DNA of 11,719 nucleotides, taken from Lachnospiraceae bacterium UBA6998 (GTDB taxonomy: Bacteria > Bacillota > Clostridia > Lachnospirales > Lachnospiraceae). The translations under genes were made by a program, and so were the position numbers. The notes under the pieces are model-generated. The model had not been told where the DNA came from. It did not search any database and saw nothing but the letters and a program-made list of their open reading frames with translations. Where the stretch lies: positions 17,944-29,662 of the forward strand of contig DJXS01000134.1 in NCBI GenBank assembly GCA_002448395.1, given 5' to 3'. Below, one piece after another: positions 6,186 through 11,719 of this stretch. The stretch's first letter is position 1, and each line of letters begins with the position of its first letter.

Positions 6186-6890
6186 ATGAATATTTTAGCT
6201 CCTTCTATACTGTCGGCGGATTTCGGACGGCTCAAACAGCAGCTCGACGCAATAAAGGAAGGCGGCGCCAAGTGGGTCCACTTCGATGTTATGGACGGCC
6301 ATTTCGTCCCGGAGATCTCGTTCGGAGAGCCTGTGATGCGCAGCGTCTCCGCGATCTCAGACCTGTTTGTGGACGCGCATCTGATGGTGTATAATCCTGC
6401 GGACCATGTTGAGGCGGTCGCAAAGGGCGGCGCGCAGATGCTCACCTTCCATTACGAGGTAATGCCCGGCGGCGCTTTCGCGTACGGCGGGATCAACGAC
6501 CCCGATATGGCTATCGAGGAAGCGGCCCGTCTCATTGGAAAGATACACGAATCCGGCATGAAAGCGGGCATTTCCATAAAACCCAAGACTCCATGGGAGG
6601 TCCTTACGCCCCTCATCCCGCTCGTTGATCTTGTCCTGGTCATGTCGGTGGAGCCCGGATTCGGCGGACAGAAATTCATTCCCGAGTCACTCGAGCGCAT
6701 CCGCGCTATCCGCGAGGAAGCAAACAGGAGCAATCCTACGCTCCGCATCGAGGTGGACGGCGGCATCAAGGTAAACAATGTCAAAACAGTGCTGGACGCC
6801 GGTGCAGACACGATCGTCGCAGGCAGCGCTGTTCTGGGCGGAGACGACGCGATGGAGAAAGCCCGCGCGTTTATGGAGATTCTGGGATAG
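6186..6890 (+). CDS. rpe: Ribulose-phosphate 3-epimerase family protein
   Basis: A 234-residue TIM-barrel epimerase. The family reaction is D-ribulose 5-phosphate to D-xylulose 5-phosphate, and close relatives include allulose-6-phosphate epimerase. Motifs are APSILSADF (5-13), HFDVMDGHFVP with metal ligands His32 and Asp34, DAHLMV with His65, the phosphate loop SVEPGFGGQKF (154-164), EVDGGI with metal/catalytic Asp191, and VAGSAV (211-216). Compared with ordinary Rpe there is an insertion of roughly 17 residues after TFHYE (about 92-110, GINDPDMA-containing), and the usual NPxTP segment reads KPKTP at 132-136. AAAGGAAG (core AGGA 6176-6179) supports the ATG at 6186 over an in-frame GTG at 6156. 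Main call is Rpe; a related sugar-phosphate epimerase is possible. Confidence 0.88.
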   Translation: MNILAPSILSADFGRLKQQLDAIKEGGAKWVHFDVMDGHFVPEISFGEPVMRSVSAISDLFVDAHLMVYNPADHVEAVAKGGAQMLTFHYEVMPGGAFAYGGINDPDMAIEEAARLIGKIHESGMKAGISIKPKTPWEVLTPLIPLVDLVLVMSVEPGFGGQKFIPESLERIRAIREEANRSNPTLRIEVDGGIKVNNVKTVLDAGADTIVAGSAVLGGDDAMEKARAFMEILG

Positions 6891-6904
6891 GCTGTTATTG
6901 TACT

Positions 6905-7675
6905 ATGATTGCTAATTATCACACACATACATGGCGCTGCCGCCACGCGGACGGCACGGAGAGAGAGTACGTTGAGACAGCCATTGAAGCGGGGCTTAAA
7001 ATCCTTGGCTTTTCGGATCATACACCTCAGGTGTATCCGGGAGGATACGTCTGTCCGGTCAAGATGCTGCCGGAAGAGCTCGAGGGGTATGTGGATACGG
7101 TTCTTGACCTGAAGCGGGAGTATAAGAGCGATATCGAGATCCATCTGGGGCTGGAAGTGGAATACCTCTACACGCTGTGGGAGCCGCTGATGCGGCTGAT
7201 CGAGCCTTATTCCATTGAGTATCTGATCCTTGGGCAGCACTATCTGGGGAACGGAATGTACGCGCCGTTCTGTGGAGAGAGGACAAATCGCGCAGAGTAT
7301 TTGCGGCAATACTGCGCGCAGACACGCGAGGCGCTGGAGACCGGGAAGTTTCTCTATTTTGCCCATCCGGATGTGGTATGGTTCACGGGACCGGATGAGA
7401 TTTATGAAGAGGAAATGACGAAACTGTGCAGATTCTGCAAGAAGATTGATATGCCATTGGAAATCAACCTGCTAGGCGTGCGCGAGGACAGAAATTATCC
7501 CCGCGAACTCTTCTGGAAGATCGCCGCGCGGGAAGGAAACTCCGTGATCTACGGCATGGATGCGCACCACGCGGCGCATATGAATTCGCCTGAGGTCGTC
7601 GCCAAGGCGGACCGGTTCCTGGAGCGGTGCGGAATTCCGCGAGAGAGACTGATCGATGTGATGGAGATAGGATGA
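6905..7675 (+). CDS. PHP-domain phosphatase, histidinol-phosphatase (HisJ/HisK) family
   Basis: A 256-residue metal-dependent phosphoesterase. PHP metal-ligand motifs are all visible: HTHT (6-9) followed by RCRHA, FSDHTP with Asp38 and His39, GLEVEY with Glu84, GQHY with His112, AHPDV with His154, and GMDAHH with Asp219 and His221. The HTHTxRCxHA opening is characteristic of the bacterial histidinol-phosphatase branch. No other histidine-biosynthesis gene is present, and it lies 14 bp after the epimerase. Here it may instead dephosphorylate a sugar phosphate of the operon. The start lacks a clear ribosome binding site (only GGGATAGG overlapping the end of rpe), which suggests translational coupling. 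It is the last gene before a strong terminator. Confidence 0.88.
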   Translation: MIANYHTHTWRCRHADGTEREYVETAIEAGLKILGFSDHTPQVYPGGYVCPVKMLPEELEGYVDTVLDLKREYKSDIEIHLGLEVEYLYTLWEPLMRLIEPYSIEYLILGQHYLGNGMYAPFCGERTNRAEYLRQYCAQTREALETGKFLYFAHPDVVWFTGPDEIYEEEMTKLCRFCKKIDMPLEINLLGVREDRNYPRELFWKIAAREGNSVIYGMDAHHAAHMNSPEVVAKADRFLERCGIPRERLIDVMEIG

Positions 7676-7680
7676 AGAAA

Positions 7681-7729
7681 AGGTGTCGCTGCCCTGTGAA
7701 ATGCTTTCGGGGCAGCGGCACCTTTTTTT
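7681..7729 (+). terminator. Strong intrinsic terminator of the operon, likely bidirectional
   Basis: A 14-bp stem, AGGTGTCGCTGCCC (7681-7694) against GGGCAGCGGCACCT (7710-7723), with one G-U pair, is followed by seven T residues. It lies 5 bases after the PHP stop. Read on the - strand the same stem is followed by TTTTCTTC, so it could also end leftward transcripts from the C69 gene after they cross the repeat array. Confidence 0.93.
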
Positions 7730-7758
7730 GTTGTGTTGAATTGTCTGGCACAAGCTTT

Positions 7759-8167
7759 CCATCCTCTTCCGACTTCGGTTAAATTCGATGGGCTGGAAAA
7801 TGCTTGCTTGGCACAAATCATACATCCATCTTCGGTTTGATCCGAATCCGATGGTATTCGAAAGCTTATCTGGCACTTTCGCTACATCCGATTTCGGTCT
7901 CAACAGAATCCGATGGTATGAAAAAAGCTTGCCTGGCACAAACTCTACATCCGATTACGTCTTCAGCCATATCCGATGGTGTGCCCACCCAGAAATGATC
8001 AAATTTAATACATCCATCTACGCATTCGATCAAATCCGATGGTGTACCTGCCAGAAATGCTAACAGTCACTACATCCAATCACGCCTTCAGCCATATCCG
8101 ATGGAGCATCTGCTCAGAAACGCTCATATTCAATACATCCATTTACGCTCTCAGCCAAATCCGATGG
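7759..8167. repeat. Array of seven imperfect 62-63-bp tandem units with a 33-bp core
   Basis: Seven 33-bp cores start at 7759, 7822, 7884, 7947, 8010, 8072 and 8135, so the period is 62 or 63. Each core follows CATCC, 5 bases, CG, 11 bases, ATCCGATGG. The CATCC and CG positions are the same in all seven, and ATCCGATGG is perfect in six (the leftmost, decayed unit has ATTCGATGG). The distance between the two boxes is invariant. The 29-30-bp linkers are also related: linkers up to the one before unit 7947 contain CTGGCA-type sequence, and later ones CCAGAAA-type. It lies in the 537-bp gap between convergent genes and breaks frame every 62-bp unit, so it is not coding. Weak CATC/GATG or CCATC/GATGG pairing could close a hairpin around each core. 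Function unknown. The gap parts outside the array (7730-7758, 8168-8212) contain only linker-like sequence and nothing else I can name. Confidence 0.9.
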
Positions 8168-8212
8168 GCCAATCCAAATGAAAGCAAGATGCGCCCAGGC
8201 CAGCCCACAACT

Positions 8213-9700
8213 TTACGCGTCCGACCTCGCATACGCGTTTTTCATCTTGTTGCTGGTCTCGTGGAGGACCTTGCCGAGGACATCGGAAGTTTGTTTCTGC
8301 AGCATCTCTGCCAGCGCGTTGTTGGCAGAATCGATGACGGACTGCGGATTCGCGCCGACTTCAAGCAGTTCACGGACCAGGCGGTCCGCCTGGTTCAGGA
8401 TCCGGTGGGCTTCCGCCATAGTCCTGTTCTGGTAGCGCTCGATGTGGATCTTGCAAGGCTTAAATTGTGCGTCTGCAAGCGCCGCGATCAGCCGGCAGTT
8501 CCAATAGAAGCTGCCTGTATCAACTTCCTCTTCAGTAGTGGAGAGGTAGGCCGGCACTTTCTCAGTGTTCGTGTAAAAAGGCACGAATGTGTTGAATACG
8601 TTGGATCCGAAAGTCAGCCACTCGACAGCCTGAACAGCCTGAGGCACATAAGGCCGCAGCTGCAGCAGGGCGAGGAAATCAGTTCTGTTGACGCCGATGG
8701 AGCGGTAAGCGCCGCGCATGGAAGGGTCGCCGCATTCACTGTAAGGATCATAGGGGGTTCCCTGGAAGTGACTGGAGAGCACGTATTTGGCGTCCTCCAC
8801 AGTGATCTTGCGCTCGGGGACCATGCTCCAGGGGAGGTCATTGTCGCGGGGACCGAAATCGGCGTCAGGGCCGTCCCATTTCGCGGTCCTGGGGTTAAAG
8901 TGGCGAAGAATGAACCAGGCGCGGGGCGTGTTATATACATGGTCCGCGTCGCTCTGTGTGCCGAAAGCTTCACGGGGATTGAGTTTGCCGTCCATGGACA
9001 GGTCCAGATGGTTATCTGCGATGAATTCCTTCAGGTCCGCGCTGCAGAGGTGGTTAAGACCTTCGCCCAGCGCGTCTTCCAGGTCGAAACTGTCGATGCC
9101 GGATTCGTTGGGATTTACGACGTAGCGGTCGTCGGGCACTTTTTTGGCGATCCAGTGGTGGCCGCCGAGGGTCTCCATCCACCAGATCTCATTTACGTCG
9201 GCGAAGGCCATGCCGTTCATCTCATAGGTGCCGTATTTCTCGAGGAGTGATGCGGTGCGCAGGACGCCCTCGCGAGCGCTGTGGATGTAAGGCAGAACGA
9301 TGGTGACGAGGTCCTCTTCGCCAATCCCGCCGGGCTGCATGGGAGTTTCCTCCGTGGCAGGGTGATAGACGACAAGAGGATCCGCGCCCAGAACTCTCTC
9401 ATTGGATGCGATAGTCTCTGTGGCTGTCATGGCCACGTTCGCGGCGTTGATGCCTGCGCCTGCCCAGATGCCTTCGCCTTCGAGTGCGTTGGGCATAGCG
9501 CTGTAGCGCATGGGATTGTCGGGAAGATCGATCTCGACACGGCTGATGACAGATACATAGTGCCGCGGCTGCTGTTCGGGCAGAACGACCGTGAGTTTTT
9601 TAGGAGTAAAACGGCCAGCGGAAGCGTCGTCGTTCCGCGCGATCATGGTGGAGCCGTCGTAGCTGGCTTTTTTGCCGATCAGAAGTGTTGTGCAGGACAT
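8213..9700 (-). CDS. C69-family dipeptidase (PepD-like, Ntn hydrolase)
   Basis: A 495-residue peptidase of MEROPS family C69, which removes dipeptides with broad specificity. The protein starts MSCTTLL: Cys3 is the expected N-terminal nucleophile, used after removal of the first residues. It is followed by GKKASYDGSTMIARNDD (9-25), the family signature region. Other conserved-looking blocks are WAGAGINAANVAMTATET, GGIGEEDL with IVLPYIHSAREGV, FADVNEIWWMETLGGHHW, DPYSECGD and GVNRT. No signal peptide is visible, so it is cytoplasmic. The length is typical. An AGAAAGG (reading leftward, 9717-9711) lies 10 bases before the start. It is 59 bp downstream of an EamA transporter on the same strand and is probably the last gene of that operon. 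Its 3' side runs into the repeat array. Confidence 0.93.
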   Translation of the reverse strand: MSCTTLLIGKKASYDGSTMIARNDDASAGRFTPKKLTVVLPEQQPRHYVSVISRVEIDLPDNPMRYSAMPNALEGEGIWAGAGINAANVAMTATETIASNERVLGADPLVVYHPATEETPMQPGGIGEEDLVTIVLPYIHSAREGVLRTASLLEKYGTYEMNGMAFADVNEIWWMETLGGHHWIAKKVPDDRYVVNPNESGIDSFDLEDALGEGLNHLCSADLKEFIADNHLDLSMDGKLNPREAFGTQSDADHVYNTPRAWFILRHFNPRTAKWDGPDADFGPRDNDLPWSMVPERKITVEDAKYVLSSHFQGTPYDPYSECGDPSMRGAYRSIGVNRTDFLALLQLRPYVPQAVQAVEWLTFGSNVFNTFVPFYTNTEKVPAYLSTTEEEVDTGSFYWNCRLIAALADAQFKPCKIHIERYQNRTMAEAHRILNQADRLVRELLEVGANPQSVIDSANNALAEMLQKQTSDVLGKVLHETSNKMKNAYARSDA

Positions 9701-9759
9701 GATGTTGATACCTTTCTGTTGGGAGTGTTAGTGTTGCGTGCAAAACAGAGCGGTTCCGC

Positions 9760-10626
9760 TCAGTTCCCCTGGGCCGGGGACATGGTGATGCGCAGGTTAT
9801 AATAGAGAATCCCGCAGATTACGATCACCGCGCCGACGAGTGACAGCCTGCCGAGCATCTCTCCGTAGAAAACGGCGACCAGAATGGGATTGAGGATCGG
9901 CTCCAGCGCATTGATGATGGAGGCTGTGACCGGATCGGTGTATTTGGTGCCCGTGGTGAAGAAGATATACGCGAGGCCCACCTGCACAGCGCCCAGAAGG
10001 AAGACCGACAGTAGCACCGGAGGGGTGAACACGGTCTCACGAAGGACCAGCGGCGACAGGAAGATGCCGCACGCGAGCTGACCGAAGAACACCGACGACA
10101 GCGCGTCGCCCTTCTCGAAGCTGTTCAGCATGAAGACGCCTGCGTAGAAGATTCCGGATATTAGGGCCAGCAGGTCGCCCAGCCATTTTCCCGTGGATAG
10201 CCCCTCGAAGAAGAAGCAGAGAATACCGGCGAAGACGATCAGGATGGAAATCAGCGCAGAGCGTGAAGGCTTCTGGCCGAAGATCAGGTACATAAGGATC
10301 ACGATCCAGATCGGCGCTGTGTACTGCAGGATGATCGTATTGCCTGCCGTGGTCAGTTTGTTGGCGATGGAGTATAGAGTCGTCACACCTGCCATGGAAA
10401 TGGCGCCAACAAGCACTGTCGGATTAAACTTAAGCTTGTGTTTCGTGGCCAAAATATAGAGGCCGATCACGACCGCCGCGATCACATTTCTTGCTCCGTT
10501 GATCGCAAGGGGATTCCATGGGATCAGTTTCATGAGAAGGCCGCCGGTCGAGAAACATAAAGACGCGGCCAGCATACACACTGTGCCGAAGATTTTGGTG
10601 TTTTTGGGAGAATTCATTTCTTTCAT
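9760..10626 (-). CDS. EamA/DMT-family transporter (second gene of the pair)
   Basis: A 288-residue integral membrane protein with about ten hydrophobic segments, built from two EamA repeats of five helices (roughly residues 13-135 and 150-278). Recognisable EamA features are LCFSTGGLLMKL near the N terminus, the end-of-repeat segment YTAPIWIVILMYLIFGQKP, and the second-repeat equivalent NALEPILNPILVAVFYGE. The family exports or imports small metabolites, often amino acids or drugs; the substrate cannot be inferred. The start is uncertain: ATG at 10626 lacks a good ribosome binding site and an internal ATG at 10617 is equally possible. It lies 27 bp after the other EamA gene, so coupling is likely. 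Identity to that neighbour appears low, which suggests different substrates or a heteromeric pair rather than a recent duplication. Confidence 0.9.
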   Translation of the reverse strand: MKEMNSPKNTKIFGTVCMLAASLCFSTGGLLMKLIPWNPLAINGARNVIAAVVIGLYILATKHKLKFNPTVLVGAISMAGVTTLYSIANKLTTAGNTIILQYTAPIWIVILMYLIFGQKPSRSALISILIVFAGILCFFFEGLSTGKWLGDLLALISGIFYAGVFMLNSFEKGDALSSVFFGQLACGIFLSPLVLRETVFTPPVLLSVFLLGAVQVGLAYIFFTTGTKYTDPVTASIINALEPILNPILVAVFYGEMLGRLSLVGAVIVICGILYYNLRITMSPAQGN

Positions 10627-10653
10627 AGCATTGTTAACTATACCGCAGGGGAG

Positions 10654-11592
10654 TCAGTTGGAGACAGCCTTTGTTCCTGCGTTCATCATTATGACCGAGC
10701 CGACTACCATCGCAATACCGGCGATCTCCCAAACGGAGAGCGGCTGGTGAAAGAGAACGCTGCCCAGGATCGCCGCGGTGACCGGCTCTATGGTAGTCAG
10801 CTGCGCGGCCCGGGAGGTCTCCATGCCTTTCATGCCGGCTGTGTACAGGACATAGGCCATGCTGCCTGTAAGGATGCCGCACAGAAGTCCCAGCGCGGTG
10901 CGGGAAGGACTCTCGATCACCTGGATGACAGAACCGTCGGCGCAGGCGAGAATGAAAAAGCTTATCATCGCAATTCCGAAACTGTAGCAGACATTCGTGT
11001 AGACGCTGTAGCCGCAGTTTAAGATTATGCGGCTGAAAATACTATAAAGCGCATAACCAAGGCCCGCGCCCAGACCGAGCAGAAGGCCGGCCGGCGTGAT
11101 CAATGACCCGGCAGCCGAAGCACCGGATGTTCCTGCGAACAGTTCCCCGCCGATGCCGGAAGCAAAGGCGCAGCCGACGACTGCGAGCAGGCAGCAGAAT
11201 ACTTTGCGCGCGGTGAGCTGCTCCTTAAAAAGGATCGCAGACAGGACCATTACGATCGCAGGCGCGGTATAGAGAAGAGCTGCGGCAGTCGCTATTTTGG
11301 TAACCTTAATAGCTGATGTGTAGCAAAAGGTAAAAAAGAGCAGGCTCAGCACCCCGTTCGCGATAAAAAGCGGGATATCCGCCGGGCGGACCCTGAAGGC
11401 AGAGCGGTCTGTGGCGAGCATAAGAAGGCCGACCGGAATGGAGGTGGCGAACATGCGCAGAAAGACCAGCGCGTTCTGGGAGAGGCCCATGGAAGTCAGA
11501 ACTATTACGAAGGAGCCGTAGAGACCCCACAGGACTGCACTGACAATGACCATGAGGGCAGACAGAGCAAAACGGTTGTCGGATCGATTCAT
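10654..11592 (-). CDS. EamA/DMT-family transporter (first gene of the pair)
   Basis: A 312-residue integral membrane protein with about ten predicted helices in two EamA repeats. Visible features are SAVLWGLYGSFV in helix 1, the first-repeat ending LLYTAPAIVMVLSAILFKEQL, and TTIEPVTAAILGSVLFHQPL in the second repeat. Between the repeats is a Gly/Ala/Ser-rich loop (about residues 143-167) longer than in its neighbour. The ATG at 11592 is chosen because AGGTG (11603-11599 reading leftward) lies 6 bases upstream. A longer in-frame start at 11634 would add a proline-rich, non-family segment. A TTGACA promoter lies further upstream. It is the first gene of the leftward set ending in the C69 dipeptidase. 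Substrate unknown. Confidence 0.91.
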   Translation of the reverse strand: MNRSDNRFALSALMVIVSAVLWGLYGSFVIVLTSMGLSQNALVFLRMFATSIPVGLLMLATDRSAFRVRPADIPLFIANGVLSLLFFTFCYTSAIKVTKIATAAALLYTAPAIVMVLSAILFKEQLTARKVFCCLLAVVGCAFASGIGGELFAGTSGASAAGSLITPAGLLLGLGAGLGYALYSIFSRIILNCGYSVYTNVCYSFGIAMISFFILACADGSVIQVIESPSRTALGLLCGILTGSMAYVLYTAGMKGMETSRAAQLTTIEPVTAAILGSVLFHQPLSVWEIAGIAMVVGSVIMMNAGTKAVSN

Positions 11593-11598
11593 GAAATA

Positions 11599-11603
11599 CA
11601 CCT
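11599..11603 (-). promoter_or_regulatory. Ribosome binding site fixing the first EamA start
   Basis: AGGTG on the - strand lies 6 bases before the ATG at 11592 and selects this start over the in-frame ATG at 11634. Confidence 0.55.
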
Positions 11604-11663
11604 GAATGCCCCGGCCGGCAGGCGGCGGAGGCAATTAAACTTGTTAACGCGATAAACAAATCC

Positions 11664-11692
11664 ATTGAAAGATAATCCGCTATGTTTGTCAA
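11664..11692 (-). promoter_or_regulatory. Predicted promoter of the EamA-EamA-C69 set
   Basis: On the - strand a perfect TTGACA (11692-11687) is followed after 17 bp by TTCAAT (11669-11664), a 4/6 match to the -10 box. The leader to the ATG at 11592 would be about 65 bases. The surrounding 11635-11719 is AT-rich, as expected for a promoter region. Confidence 0.55.
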
Positions 11693-11719
11693 GGAAAAGC
11701 ATGAATTGTGATAAAATAT

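Noticed and set aside
7917..7946. Intrinsic terminator for the C69 gene inside the array (T-run on the - strand)
   Set aside because: Six T residues are present on the - strand, but the preceding TGCCAGGCA cannot form a hairpin with a feasible loop.
7788..8063. Small repeat protein read from the array on the + strand
   Set aside because: Units alternate between 62 and 63 bp, so the frame is not kept from unit to unit; no ribosome binding site and no periodic protein motif.
7759..8167. CRISPR array (33-bp repeats with 29-30-bp spacers)
   Set aside because: The spacing looks right, but the cores differ from each other at many positions, the linkers are themselves related, and no cas gene is present in the window.
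8039..9250. 403-codon open frame on the + strand
   Set aside because: It lies antisense to the well-supported C69 dipeptidase; the protein has no recognisable domain and begins inside the repeat array.
9751..9762. Terminator between the second EamA gene and the C69 gene
   Set aside because: AGCGGAACCGCT gives only a 4-bp stem with a four-base loop; too weak to separate the genes.

Overview
The window reads as a piece of a Bacillota (Clostridia, probably Lachnospiraceae-like) chromosome. This rests on moderately GC-rich genes, strong AGGAGG-type ribosome binding sites, sigma-A-like promoters, and a gene set typical of gut clostridia (FadR-type GntR regulator, C69 dipeptidase, EamA transporters). 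I see no phage, plasmid, insertion-sequence or tRNA signal. The taxonomic call is inference only.

Left part (1-3067, + strand): a GC-rich 32-bp tandem repeat cut by the window edge, then a beta-phosphoglucomutase-like HAD phosphatase, a stand-alone RtcB RNA ligase and a PanE-type ketopantoate reductase. These look like housekeeping or accessory genes in one direction.

Middle part (3068-7729, + strand): a FadR-subfamily GntR regulator with its own promoter is followed by a 322-bp spacer rich in structure (a terminator-like hairpin, a long-loop inverted repeat, a near-consensus promoter, and a 15-bp hairpin closed by GTGA in the 5' leader). Then comes a probable operon: D-2-hydroxyacid dehydrogenase, a decayed gene, RpiB/LacAB-type isomerase, ribulose-phosphate-3-epimerase-type enzyme and a PHP phosphatase, ended by a strong intrinsic terminator. 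Regulator, dehydrogenase, aldose-ketose isomerase, epimerase and phosphatase together suggest catabolism of a sugar or sugar acid through phosphorylated intermediates. The substrate cannot be told from the sequence. Both the isomerase and the epimerase depart from the canonical sequence near the active site.

Right part (7730-11719): between the convergent ends of the PHP gene and a C69 dipeptidase lies a non-coding array of seven imperfect 62-63-bp tandem units. Each has a 33-bp conserved core with fixed internal spacing. This is the most unusual structure in the window. Beyond it, on the - strand, are the C69 dipeptidase and two different EamA/DMT transporters, probably one operon transcribed leftward from a TTGACA-type promoter near the right edge.
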